Source: a virus
Direction: 5' to 3' (one strand)
IMG/VR virus record: IMGVR_UViG_3300042691_024428
Span: 1 to 61,961 of that record
Length of the DNA stretch: 61,961 nucleotides
Of the stretch, positions 46,329-54,003 are shown one piece after another. The position numbers and the translations under genes are program-made. Position 1 is the stretch's first letter; every line of letters begins with the position of its first letter. The notes below the pieces were generated by a model. It worked only from the letters and a program-made list of their open reading frames with translations, did not search any database and was not told where the DNA came from.

Positions 46329-47788
46329 CAAGACGCGTCCTTCGCGAGGCTGGAAAACCGGACCATTTGACCGTCGAAGTGCATGCTGATGTCTTTCACA
46401 GGGCCATTGCGCTGCTTGGCGATCAATACCTCGCCCAAGTCTTTGACGTGATCAAGGGCCTGCGCCCAATTGTCGAACCGCTCGTTCCACTTCGCATCGT
46501 TCTCGCCGGGCTGGCGCTCCGGCTTAGATCGCTCGAGATAGTAGGCGTGCCGATAGCAAAACATCACGACGTCTGCGTCTTGCTCGATGGTGCCGCTATC
46601 GCGAAGGTCCGAAAGCTGGGGCCGCTTGTTCTCGCGGCTCTCGACGGTGCGTGAAAGCTGCGAAAGCGCGACGACCGGCACGTTCAATTCCTTTGCGAGT
46701 TGCTTTAGACCGGCCGTGATCTCGGATACGACAGCAAGGCGCCCCTGCTTGAAAGCCTCGCGGCTCGCGTGCATCAGGCCGATGTGATCGACAACGATAA
46801 GCCCCAGCCCCTTGCGCCGCTTCATGGCCCGTGCGCGCGCGCGGATCGTCGAGATGCTTTGCGCAGGCGTTTGGTCGATGTTGAGGTTCACGCCCCTAAA
46901 CGCTTGCCGCGCTTCGGCAAGGCGCGTGAAGTCCTCCATGTTCGTTTTGCCGGTTCGCATGTTGAAGGGCGGCACTCCGGCCAGGGGGCCAAGCAAGCGG
47001 TAGCCGAACTCAACCGTCGTCATCTCAAGCGACGCAAAATAGACGCCCGCGCCGGGCTTGCTTTCCTTGTCCCACGGCACGGGATTGTTCGCCATCCACC
47101 GGCCAGCCTGCCAAGCCATCCAAAGCGCAAGCGCCGACTTGCCCATCGACGGCCGCCCGGCGACCACATAAACGGCCCCCGGTTCGAGGCCGCCCATCGC
47201 CTCGTCGATGTCGATGAACCCGGTCGGAATACCGATCAGGCCGCCGCCACGCTTATGCGCCTCGTCGGCCATCTCGTAGCCGCTCTCCATCGCGGCATCG
47301 ATACTCGCAAGTGCGCCCGTCTCGCTGCTCGACCGAACATCTTCAAGGTCGAGCATCACCTGCTCGATCAGTTCGTCGGCGCTACTGTCGAAGACCGGGG
47401 CAGCGGCCGTCGCTTTCAGATCCACGGCCAAACTCATGAGGGTTCGCCGCTGCCAAAGGTCGCGCAGCATTGCGGCATAGTCCTCGACGTTTATGAGCGT
47501 CACGGCAGACGCCTGCAGCCTCGCGAGATACTCGGTGCCGCCAATGTCGGCAAGCGTGCCGCTCGCATCAAAGTACGTCTTGAGGGTCGCCGCGTTCACC
47601 TGCTTGCCTTTGATCGAAAGCGTGGCGATGGCCTCGTAGATAGCTTGATGGCGGTCGTCTGCAAAATGCTCGACCTGGGTCGTGTTGCAGATACGGTCGA
47701 ACGCGCGCGGCGATGACATAAGCGCGGCAAGCAACCCCATCTCGATCTCGAAGTTATGCGGAGGCGTCGGCTCGAACATTCGGGTCAT
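46328..47788 (-). CDS. dnaB: Replicative DNA helicase, DnaB type
   Basis: The product has 486 residues, full length. N-terminal domain: PPHNFEIEMGLLAALMSSPR; linker and ATPase: GLIGIPTGFIDIDEAMGGLE, Walker A AGRPSMGKSALAL, FASLEMTTVEFGYRLLGPLA, GLIVVDHIGLMHASR, ALSQLSRTVESR. Unwinds DNA at the phage fork. Its own initiator-like partner follows; no loader gene is seen, so the phage initiator may load it. Confidence 0.96.
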   Translation of the reverse strand: MTRMFEPTPPHNFEIEMGLLAALMSSPRAFDRICNTTQVEHFADDRHQAIYEAIATLSIKGKQVNAATLKTYFDASGTLADIGGTEYLARLQASAVTLINVEDYAAMLRDLWQRRTLMSLAVDLKATAAAPVFDSSADELIEQVMLDLEDVRSSSETGALASIDAAMESGYEMADEAHKRGGGLIGIPTGFIDIDEAMGGLEPGAVYVVAGRPSMGKSALALWMAWQAGRWMANNPVPWDKESKPGAGVYFASLEMTTVEFGYRLLGPLAGVPPFNMRTGKTNMEDFTRLAEARQAFRGVNLNIDQTPAQSISTIRARARAMKRRKGLGLIVVDHIGLMHASREAFKQGRLAVVSEITAGLKQLAKELNVPVVALSQLSRTVESRENKRPQLSDLRDSGTIEQDADVVMFCYRHAYYLERSKPERQPGENDAKWNERFDNWAQALDHVKDLGEVLIAKQRNGPVKDISMHFDGQMVRFSSLAKDAS

Positions 47789-47999
47789 CCTTTTTGCAGT
47801 GTTTCACGTACACGCCGACCGCCCGCGTTCTATTGGCGCGCGTTTCCGGCGTGGGGTTCTTTCGGTAGTCAGCGTGCGCCCGGACCATTTGGTCCCAGGC
47901 CATCTCGGCTATCGCGATAGACGCGACGCTTTCGAGAGAGAGCATCCCGTTCCGGCATCGACGGTGAAAGCCGCCAACCGGGAACGGGATTATGGTCAT
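47754..47999 (-). CDS. Protein of unknown function, 81 aa
   Basis: ATG at 47999 overlaps the RusA stop by 4 bases, and the end overlaps DnaB by 35. Helical (LSLESVASIAIAEMAWDQMV), basic end (RAVGVYVKHCKKDDP). Likely an operon member, function unknown. Confidence 0.62.
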   Translation of the reverse strand: MTIIPFPVGGFHRRCRNGMLSLESVASIAIAEMAWDQMVRAHADYRKNPTPETRANRTRAVGVYVKHCKKDDPNVRADASA

Positions 48000-48442
48000 T
48001 CGGTAAGCGCTGTGATTGTGACGTGGATACAGCCGACCGCCGCGTAAAATTTGCGCGCGGTGAGAAACGCGACTTGGCTGTCGTCGGCGTAGGCGATCTT
48101 GTTCATCGCGTCGCCGACCGCCTTGACCATGTTGTCGAGGTCCGGCTTGCTCGTCGGCAGGAGAGTGCGGTTCAGCGCATCGGCGCGCTTGCGCTTCGAC
48201 CAAGACGGCGGGATCGGCACGTCGAACTGAATGACAAGCTCGACCGCCCCGGCAAACGGCTTGCGACCCTTGAACGCCGACCGCGCGAACATTGCGATCA
48301 TCCGCTCAAGGTCGGCGGTCTTGGTCGGGGTATAGTTGCCTCGTGCGGTGATCCGCGCGCGGGCTTTGCCAAAAGGGGTGATGGGCACCGTGAAGGCGAG
48401 CGGAAGGCGCGGCAATTTTGCCGCCGGGGCGCCGGACGTCAT
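47996..48442 (-). CDS. rusA: Holliday junction resolvase, RusA type
   Basis: The product has 148 residues from ATG at 48442 (longer frames lack support). Pattern FTVPITPFGKARARITARGN, KTADLERMIAMFARSAFKGR, and the active region SKPDLDNMVKAVGDAMNKIA, then YADDSQVAFLTARK, with the catalytic Asp residues. It cuts four-way junctions formed during replication and recombination, and frees DNA for packaging. It follows the Cro-like gene by ATGA overlap. Confidence 0.88.
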   Translation of the reverse strand: MTSGAPAAKLPRLPLAFTVPITPFGKARARITARGNYTPTKTADLERMIAMFARSAFKGRKPFAGAVELVIQFDVPIPPSWSKRKRADALNRTLLPTSKPDLDNMVKAVGDAMNKIAYADDSQVAFLTARKFYAAVGCIHVTITALTE

Positions 48443-48648
48443 TGGGCTGCCTTCCTCCAATCGAAAAGAGCCGTCCACTTGACGGCGTTTTTTGTGACCT
48501 TGGCGACACGTTTGGCAAACGCGACCGAGGGCGGGCGCTCGCCGCGAATGACGCGATTTATGACCGAGACATGCAGACCCGAACGCTTGGCAAAGGCGTT
48601 CTGGCTTTCTTTGCGGCTCGATAAGTATTTTCCGAGGGGGTGCTTCAT
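48439..48648 (-). CDS. Cro-like XRE-family repressor
   Basis: The product has 69 residues from the ATG at 48648. HTH: ESQNAFAKRSGLHVSVINRV, then IRGERPPSVAFAKRVAKVT. Position as first gene of the leftward early operon, divergent from the S24 repressor and with replication genes behind it, is that of lambda cro. It probably represses the S24 gene and its own promoter in lytic growth. Confidence 0.85.
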   Translation of the reverse strand: MKHPLGKYLSSRKESQNAFAKRSGLHVSVINRVIRGERPPSVAFAKRVAKVTKNAVKWTALFDWRKAAQ

Positions 48649-48657
48649 GGTCGGCAA

Positions 48658-48686
48658 CTATTTGCCGAATTGGCAAAGCAATGCAA
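48658..48686 (-). promoter_or_regulatory. Predicted leftward early promoter
   Basis: On the minus strand TTGCAT (48681-48686), 17-bp spacer and AAATAG (48658-48663). The 17-mer operator fills most of the spacer and overlaps the -10, so binding would block polymerase. Confidence 0.6.
48661..48677. promoter_or_regulatory. Operator-like 17-mer, site 18
   Basis: TTTGCCGAATTGGCAAA with perfect arms and a symmetric GAATT-like centre. It covers the leftward promoter 13 bp before the Cro-like start. Confidence 0.78.
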
Positions 48687-48733
48687 GAGCAATGATAAAA
48701 TGCTTGGAAATTCAGCTAACGAGGCCGTCTAAT

Positions 48734-48750
48734 TTTGCCAAAACGGTAAT
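48734..48750 (+). promoter_or_regulatory. Operator-like 17-mer, site 19
   Basis: TTTGCCAAAACGGTAAT, two changes in the right arm, 68 bp upstream of the S24 repressor start. With site 18 it makes a pair of operators about 73 bp apart, centre to centre. Confidence 0.68.
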
Positions 48751-48818
48751 TGCTGGACGCCGAAGTCAGTGGTTTAAATTACCGCGCCCGCAGCCCTTTG
48801 GAAAAAAGAAGCACTCAC

Positions 48819-49493
48819 ATGGCAAGCAAAACACCATCGAGTTCAGCCTTCCCCAACAAGCTACGAGAATGGCGCGAGCGCCGCAAAATGACGCTTGAGG
48901 TCGTTGCGGAAAAATCCGGCTTTGGCCTTACTAAAGTACATCGTCTAGAGGTAGGAACGCGTCGTTTGAAAGTTGACGATGCAGAAATTTTATCTACAAT
49001 CTTCGGCGTTCCCGCTCACGCTCTTATGTCCGAAGAAGCCGCTGGTGGGACCACATCGCCCTTGGAGACGATCATGGTCACTCAACAAGCGCACGCGGGA
49101 GTTTGGCTGGCATCGGCTGAACTCGACAGCAAAGATTGGAACGTTCTCACCATCCCGCGCGCAAGGATCGCAGCGCATAAAAATCGCTACGGCGTTATCG
49201 TTGCCGACGACAGCATGGATATGATTTATCCGGCTGGATCGGTTGCGATTGTCACGCCGATCAAAGGGCACACGCCGCAAGCAGGACAGAGGGTCGTTGT
49301 GCGCAGGACGCGCGGCGACGGCAAGATCGAACTGACCGTTCGCGAATACCAGCCTGCAAAAGACGGTCGAGCGCTTCTTTGGCCCCGCTCGACACGCCCC
49401 GAGTATCAGCAGCCCTTTACTGCCGGAACGCATGCCGATACGACGACGGTGATCGAAGCGCTGGTCGTCGGCGCGTACCGCTCCGAAGAATAG
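48819..49493 (+). CDS. Prophage repressor, HTH plus S24 (LexA-like) domain
   Basis: The product has 224 residues from ATG at 48819. Residues 15-70 form an XRE HTH (MTLEVVAEKSGFGLTKVHRL). After a linker the S24 domain runs from HAGVW (91-96, Ala93-Gly94 like the cleavage site) with Ser132 in DDSM and ends in LLWPRSTRPEYQQPF. The second catalytic residue, normally Lys in TVK, is Arg175 (TVREY), so self-cleavage may be impaired. It sits between four operator-like sites and is the best candidate to bind them. Confidence 0.9.
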   Translation: MASKTPSSSAFPNKLREWRERRKMTLEVVAEKSGFGLTKVHRLEVGTRRLKVDDAEILSTIFGVPAHALMSEEAAGGTTSPLETIMVTQQAHAGVWLASAELDSKDWNVLTIPRARIAAHKNRYGVIVADDSMDMIYPAGSVAIVTPIKGHTPQAGQRVVVRRTRGDGKIELTVREYQPAKDGRALLWPRSTRPEYQQPFTAGTHADTTTVIEALVVGAYRSEE

Positions 49494-49523
49494 ACGTTCA
49501 TTCCTGCAAATTTCTGGATGGCT

Positions 49524-49540
49524 TTGGCCGTCTTGGCAAA
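49524..49540. promoter_or_regulatory. Operator-like 17-mer, site 20
   Basis: TTGGCCGTCTTGGCAAA, one arm change, 31 bp after the repressor stop. Confidence 0.52.
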
Positions 49541-49558
49541 AAATTGAGTTGCGCTCGC

Positions 49559-49575
49559 TTTGCCAAACCGGCAAA
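49559..49575 (+). promoter_or_regulatory. Operator-like 17-mer, site 21
   Basis: TTTGCCAAACCGGCAAA with perfect arms, 10 bp upstream of the ATG of the rightward early operon. Its centre lies 35 bp from that of site 20 (about 3.3 DNA turns). Confidence 0.72.
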
Positions 49576-49584
49576 GTCGAGCCG

Positions 49585-49950
49585 ATGGAACGCAAGCCTT
49601 ATGTCCCCTCTGGTCGCCGCGCAGAAAACCCGCGCGCCGTCAATGATCCCGAAGCCGGTCACTACCTGATCCGCCTTATTCGCGGTGGCGTTAGGGTTCC
49701 GGCGCAGATCATTTTTGAGGACGGCAAGTGGTCGGCAACCATCGGCGGGGTGTTACAGGGCGAGCCGCACGCTGATCCTGTTCACGCCGCCAAGGTGTTG
49801 TCTATTTGGTGGTACGGCGAACGCATCGACAAAACGGAACACGACTTTCAGGTCTCCGTGATCGAACACGTAAAAAAGCACCAACCCGACCACCCGGCAG
49901 CAAACCCTCGCCAGCCTATCGACCTCACGAAGATGAAGCCCCTCTTTTAA
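49585..49950 (+). CDS. Protein of unknown function, first gene of the early operon
   Basis: The product has 121 residues. Beta-rich middle (HYLIRLIRGGVRVPAQIIFE, then ATIGGVLQGEPHADPVHA), then a basic helix. Similar proteins lie ahead of recT-type genes in other phages, but I do not know their function. Confidence 0.72.
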   Translation: MERKPYVPSGRRAENPRAVNDPEAGHYLIRLIRGGVRVPAQIIFEDGKWSATIGGVLQGEPHADPVHAAKVLSIWWYGERIDKTEHDFQVSVIEHVKKHQPDHPAANPRQPIDLTKMKPLF

Positions 49951-49961
49951 GGAGTTCCCCA

Positions 49962-50816
49962 ATGCCCGAAGACCGCTCACCGCCCCAAATGGGGCACAAT
50001 CTCCCGGCCGCCCTCGACCCGGACATGCTGCGCGAGCAGCTTGCCCTCGATCACTCCGAACTGATCGACCGCGCACAAGACCTGCTCGCGGGCGTCGACC
50101 GCTTCGTCGAGAACCATTCGGAAATTAACGACGACGACGTCAACGGCCGCGCAGGCGATTTTGTGAAGCAGATCACGACGCATGCAAAGGCGGTCGATCA
50201 GGCCCGCGAAGCTGCCAAGCGGCCCTACAACGTCGCTGGCGACACGGTCCAGGCTTTCTTCAAGAAAGGCATGCTCGACAATCTCATGGTCGGCGCCGAC
50301 CGCGTTCGCAAGGCGATGACCTCCTACGCGGTGCGCAAGGAGGAAGCCGCACGCCGGGCCGCAGCCGAAGAGGCCCAGCGCAAAGCAAACGAAGCGCGCG
50401 CTGCCGAGGCCGAGGCCCGACGCCTCGCGCAGATCGCGGCCGACGAAGAGGCCGCGCGCCGGGCGGCCGACGCCCCGGCCCCGGCTCCGGCCGTTGCCGA
50501 GGCTGCGCATGAAGCGGTCGGCAAGCAACTCGACGTCGCCGCATCGGCTTACAACGATGCCGAACGCGCGCAGGAGCGGGCGCTCGCCAAGCCCGCAGAA
50601 TTGTCCCGCACGCGCGGCGACCTTGGCAGCGTTTCCTCGCTCCGCGCCGAATGGAAGTTCGAGGTCGAGGACGTTTCCAAGGTGCCGGTCGGCTTCATCC
50701 AGGTCAACGAAGCGATGGTCAAGGCGCACATGAAGTCGAACCGCGACGCGAACGGCATCCCGCAAGCGGTGCCCGGCATCCGGTTCTTCGAGACGAAGAA
50801 GATCGCCATCCGCTGA
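49962..50816 (+). CDS. Coiled-coil protein upstream of RecT
   Basis: The product has 284 residues, AAGGAG RBS. Residues 20-95 and 100-175 are long helices rich in Ala, Glu and Arg (AEEAQRKANEARAAEAEARR). The C-terminal 90 residues fold as a small domain (LGSVSSLRAEWKFEVEDVSK, VPVGFIQVNEAMVKAHMKSN, VPGIRFFETKKIAI). The same C-terminal domain occurs beside RecT/SSB genes in other phages, so it may work in recombination, perhaps as a DNA-end or SSAP partner. Role uncertain. Confidence 0.75.
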   Translation: MPEDRSPPQMGHNLPAALDPDMLREQLALDHSELIDRAQDLLAGVDRFVENHSEINDDDVNGRAGDFVKQITTHAKAVDQAREAAKRPYNVAGDTVQAFFKKGMLDNLMVGADRVRKAMTSYAVRKEEAARRAAAEEAQRKANEARAAEAEARRLAQIAADEEAARRAADAPAPAPAVAEAAHEAVGKQLDVAASAYNDAERAQERALAKPAELSRTRGDLGSVSSLRAEWKFEVEDVSKVPVGFIQVNEAMVKAHMKSNRDANGIPQAVPGIRFFETKKIAIR

Positions 50817-50836
50817 TTTTTTGTGTCCAAAAGCTG

Positions 50837-50853
50837 TTTGCCAAAAAGGAAAA
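50837..50853 (+). promoter_or_regulatory. Operator-like 17-mer, site 22
   Basis: TTTGCCAAAAAGGAAAA, only 3 bp before the recT ATG, so the right arm itself is the ribosome binding site (AAGGAAAA). Confidence 0.6.
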
Positions 50854-50856
50854 CAC

Positions 50857-52371
50857 ATGACGACAAGCAATAGCGTCGCAACGATGCCGACCCGCGCATC
50901 CGTTGCCCCCCTCAAGGACGTGAAAACGATCCGCGAGGCTCTTGCCCATCCCGAACTGATCGAGCGCGTCAAAGCCGCCTTGCCCCGGCACCTCTCGCCG
51001 GAACGCATGCTTCGCGTCTTCGCGCTCTCGGTCCAGAAGACACCCAAGCTGGCCGAGTGCGATCTTTGGACGCTGCTGGGCGCGATGCTCTCGCTGGCGT
51101 CCTTGGGCCTCGAACCGAACACGCCGCTGGGGCACGCCTACCTCATACCGTTTGAAAAGCGCAAGAAGATCGACGGCGAGTGGGTGACGGAAAAGGTCGA
51201 GTGCAACGTCGTGATTGGCTATCGCGGCTACCTGGATCTGATGCGTCGCAGCGGCGACATGAAGGCTATCCACGCCGACGTCGTTTACGATGGCGACGAG
51301 TTCTCCTTCGAATACGGCAGCAACATGCACCTGCGGCACGTCCCGACCGGGTCGCGCGAGGGACGCAAGCCGTTGTGGGCATACGCGCACGTCTCTTTGT
51401 CGGACGGGCAGGCGTTCGAGGTGTTGCCCTATCCCGAGGTGATGCGCGTTCGCGACAACAGCGAGGGCTATAAGTCGGCCCTGCGCTCGCGCGACAACAA
51501 GGGCGCTCGCGGCGAAAGCGCCTTCCTCAAGAACCCCTGGGTCGCCTTCGAACACGAGATGGCGGCAAAGACGATGATCCGCCGGATGGCAAAGACGGTG
51601 CCCATGAGCATCGAGTTCGCGAACGCCGCAGCGCTCGACAGCATGTCGGAAGCCGGACGCGCCGACCTCGCGTCCATCGGGCACATGCAGGTGGTCGATC
51701 TTGCCGCGCTCGAAGCCCCGACCGACACGCCGGTGGATTTCTCGCCCCAGCAGGACCAGCCCAAGCAGGAGGTCGCGGCAACCGCCCAGGCCCCCGCCGC
51801 AAGCCCCCCGGCAGCGGGCCTCCCGCCCCACCCGGCTGTCCAGGTTGCCAAGGCGGCCGAACCCACCCCGACCAAGGCAGAGGCCAAGCAGCAGCCCGCG
51901 CAAGCGGAACCGCAGCAGCCCCAGCCGGGCACGTTCGACCTGATCGACGAAGAGGGCGAATATGTCGACGTCAAGCCGACCGCGCTCGAGTTCGCAAAGT
52001 GGCTGGTCGAGAAGCACGCCAAGTCGCGCGACCCGTCGCTGCTGTTGGAGAACAACCAGCAGCAGGCCAACGAAGTGATGGCCGACCCGGACGGCGGCGA
52101 AGCGGCCGTCTTGCTGCAGGCGCTCTACGGCGGCACGGCGGTGGTGGACGCGGCTATCGAGATGCCGATGCGCAACAATAAGCCGCACCTCGTTGCCTAC
52201 GTCGAGGCTTACACGGCTGCGCTTGCCGAGGCCAAGTCGGAAGCCGACATGGACGTCGTCATCAAGGCGAACGCCAAGACGGTCGAGGCTTTGCCCGGCG
52301 GCACGCGCGTTGCGATCTTGCGCGCGGTCGCAGCCCGCAAGCAGGCCCTCGGCATCCCGCAGGCCGAATAG
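50857..52371 (+). CDS. recT: RecT family single-strand annealing protein with C-terminal extension
   Basis: The product has 504 residues. The RecT core (about 30-270) has RMLRVFALSVQKTPKLAECD, GLEPNTPLGHAYLIPFEKRK, VIGYRGYLDLMRRSGDMKAI and KNPWVAFEHEMAAKTMIRRM. A Pro/Gln/Ala linker (275-370) joins a second helical domain (375-504), longer than usual RecT (about 270-300). RecT pairs complementary strands during phage recombination. No exonuclease partner (RecE or lambda Exo) was recognised. SSB is encoded downstream. Confidence 0.93.
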   Translation: MTTSNSVATMPTRASVAPLKDVKTIREALAHPELIERVKAALPRHLSPERMLRVFALSVQKTPKLAECDLWTLLGAMLSLASLGLEPNTPLGHAYLIPFEKRKKIDGEWVTEKVECNVVIGYRGYLDLMRRSGDMKAIHADVVYDGDEFSFEYGSNMHLRHVPTGSREGRKPLWAYAHVSLSDGQAFEVLPYPEVMRVRDNSEGYKSALRSRDNKGARGESAFLKNPWVAFEHEMAAKTMIRRMAKTVPMSIEFANAAALDSMSEAGRADLASIGHMQVVDLAALEAPTDTPVDFSPQQDQPKQEVAATAQAPAASPPAAGLPPHPAVQVAKAAEPTPTKAEAKQQPAQAEPQQPQPGTFDLIDEEGEYVDVKPTALEFAKWLVEKHAKSRDPSLLLENNQQQANEVMADPDGGEAAVLLQALYGGTAVVDAAIEMPMRNNKPHLVAYVEAYTAALAEAKSEADMDVVIKANAKTVEALPGGTRVAILRAVAARKQALGIPQAE

Positions 52372-52372
52372 C

Positions 52373-52684
52373 ATGGCCGAGCAGTTCGACCTGCTCGCGT
52401 ATCCCGCATCGCCGGGGGTGAAGTCGAAAGGCGACACCTCCGGCGAGGCCGCTACGGCATCGCAAAAGCGTGCCGCGACCTTGCGCGATGCCGTCTACGA
52501 CGTTCTGAAGCGGTGCCCTTGCACGGCCGACGAGGTCGCTGGGCACCTGCGCGAAAACATCCTCTCGATCCGCCCCCGGCTCTCGGAACTCGTCGCAATG
52601 AGCCGGATCACAGACACGGGGCTCCGCCGCAAGAACAAGTCCGGCCGCTCCGCTGTCGTTTGGAAGGTGACCGTCGATGCTTGA
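52373..52684 (+). CDS. Winged-helix protein of unknown function
   Basis: The product has 103 residues. TLRDAVYDVLKRCPCTADEV, HLRENILSIRPRLSELVAMS, ending RSAVVWKV, is a winged HTH typical of small phage regulators. Follows recT by a single base. Could act in gene control or DNA binding. Confidence 0.75.
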   Translation: MAEQFDLLAYPASPGVKSKGDTSGEAATASQKRAATLRDAVYDVLKRCPCTADEVAGHLRENILSIRPRLSELVAMSRITDTGLRRKNKSGRSAVVWKVTVDA

Positions 52685-52874
52685 AACTCTGCTGTGGATT
52701 GTCGGGGCTGTCTGGTTCGTCGGGTTCTGGATGATGCTCTGGTTCTGCCCGTGGGGCCGCTTGAGCCGCACGGACGATCCGCTTGTTCGCTTCAGCCAAT
52801 ACGTCGGCGCGCTCGTATCCTCCGCGCTGTGGTTCATCTTCCCCATTTTCATTTTGCTGAAACGGCAAAAGTAG
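52677..52874 (+). CDS. Small two-span membrane protein
   Basis: The product has 65 residues. Membrane segments at about 4-23 (LLWIVGAVWFVGFWMMLWF) and 43-60 (ALVSSALWFIFPIFILL). Overlaps the previous gene by 8 bases. An operator-like site lies across its 3' end. Function unknown; superinfection exclusion is possible. Confidence 0.7.
   Translation: MLETLLWIVGAVWFVGFWMMLWFCPWGRLSRTDDPLVRFSQYVGALVSSALWFIFPIFILLKRQK
52853..52869 (+). promoter_or_regulatory. Operator-like 17-mer, site 23
   Basis: TTTGCTGAAACGGCAAA, one arm change, spanning the last codons of the membrane-protein gene. Confidence 0.62.
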
Positions 52875-52931
52875 GTAAGCTGAAATTCAATCGAACCGCG
52901 TCGCCGCAATCGACGCAGAAACGTCCCAAAA

Positions 52932-53297
52932 ATGAACGACCATCGGTATCGCAACCACGACGGCGACCTCGACCCGAACGTCATCGCCCACGAACTGGAC
53001 GAGGCGGGCAAAGCGTACGCGCATGCCAAGCACGCGGCAGACTTGCTCGAAGGGACCAACGCCGCCGTCCGCGCGCAGCTTACGAACGAAAAGCGCCGCG
53101 AGAACCCGGACGCCTCGCGCAAGGAGTGCGAGGACATGGCCCTCGGCTCGCCGGAATGGACGACCCACGTTTACGCGACCGCCGACGCGGTGCGCGAAAA
53201 GAACATCGCCCTGGCCCGCTGGAAAGCGGTGCAGGCGCGCTTTGAAGCGATGCGGACAGCCGAAAGCACCCGGCGCGCACAGATGAACATGCGGTAG
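52932..53297 (+). CDS. Helical protein of unknown function, 121 aa
   Basis: Begins MNDHRYRNHDGDLDPNVIAH and is helical throughout (AKHAADLLEGTNAAVRAQLT). The middle SPEWTTHVYATADAVREKNI and basic tail resemble DNA-processing accessory proteins found near recT, but no known family. Function unknown. Confidence 0.7.
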   Translation: MNDHRYRNHDGDLDPNVIAHELDEAGKAYAHAKHAADLLEGTNAAVRAQLTNEKRRENPDASRKECEDMALGSPEWTTHVYATADAVREKNIALARWKAVQARFEAMRTAESTRRAQMNMR

Positions 53298-53337
53298 GAG
53301 GACCGCACGCCAGCAGGAGACGCACGCCTAAACCACG

Positions 53338-53354
53338 CTTGCCAGAAAGGAAAA
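53338..53354 (+). promoter_or_regulatory. Operator-like 17-mer, site 24
   Basis: CTTGCCAGAAAGGAAAA, 2 bp before the ATG at 53357; its right arm is the ribosome binding site. Confidence 0.5.
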
Positions 53355-53356
53355 CC

Positions 53357-53602
53357 ATGACCGAACAAACGCATTCCGGCCTTCCCGTCTCGGGATACCG
53401 GCCCCAATCCGAAGGCGCGGTCGCGCTGGTCAACGCCAACAAGGACGCCGAAGAGCGCGTGCTGCGCATCCTCGACGCTTTGAAGGACGCTCCCGATATC
53501 GACCAGCGCTGGCTGGCTATCGGCCGCACCCACATCGAGCAGGGGTTCATGGCGGTCAACCGCGCCGTGTTCAAGCCCGCTCGCTTTACCCCGAAGGAGT
53601 AA
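53357..53602 (+). CDS. Acb2-like anti-defence cyclic-nucleotide sponge (probable)
   Basis: The product has 81 residues. The pattern GYRPQSEGAVALVNANKDAE, then DQRWLAIGRTHIEQGFMAVN, then RAVFKP is the mark of the Acb2/Tad1-type family (also called DUF7681), small helical hexamers that bind cyclic di- and trinucleotides. They block CBASS and, in some members, Thoeris signalling. Length and charge fit. Functional assignment is by recalled sequence pattern only, no search was done. Confidence 0.75.
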   Translation: MTEQTHSGLPVSGYRPQSEGAVALVNANKDAEERVLRILDALKDAPDIDQRWLAIGRTHIEQGFMAVNRAVFKPARFTPKE

Positions 53603-53610
53603 CAGCGCCC

Positions 53611-53979
53611 ATGTCCGAAACGAACACCACGCCGCCGCCGATGCGAACGCTCGCTGCGGTTCTCGCGGCCATCGACGATGGCGTCTTTCACAACGATGCC
53701 ACCGACAAGCTGAAGGCTTTGCTGGCCGACATGTCGAACCACCAGCAGGAGTTCGGCGGCAAGGTTGGCGGCATCATGACCATCAATCTCGGGTTCACGC
53801 TCGACGGCGGATTGGTCGATGTTGTCGCCAAGGTCGAAACCAAGGCGCCGAAGAAGCCCAACGCGCGGACAGTCATGTACCTGACGCCCGAGAACAACCT
53901 TTCCGCGTCCAACCCGAAGCAGCGGAACCTGCCGTTCCGCGACGTGACCGAGCCGAAGGGCGAAGTCGTCGCGGTCTAA
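53611..53979 (+). CDS. Conserved phage protein upstream of DUF2303
   Basis: The product has 122 residues; helical start, then strands (GGIMTINLGFTLDGGLVDVV), and NARTVMYLTPENNLSASNPK. It usually occurs next to DUF2303 genes. Function unknown. Confidence 0.72.
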   Translation: MSETNTTPPPMRTLAAVLAAIDDGVFHNDATDKLKALLADMSNHQQEFGGKVGGIMTINLGFTLDGGLVDVVAKVETKAPKKPNARTVMYLTPENNLSASNPKQRNLPFRDVTEPKGEVVAV

Positions 53980-54003
53980 CCGCACTCAAAACAGGAGCCA
54001 AAG

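Noticed and set aside
46903-46921. CTTGCCGCGCTTCGGCAAG inside dnaB
   Set aside because: Arms match the 17-mer, but the spacing is 7 rather than 5 and no other site has this spacing. It is probably chance in a GC-rich coding region.
50719-52437. Long minus-strand frame opposite recT
   Set aside because: It is a composition shadow of the recT gene. RecT motifs and the ribosome binding site are on the plus strand.
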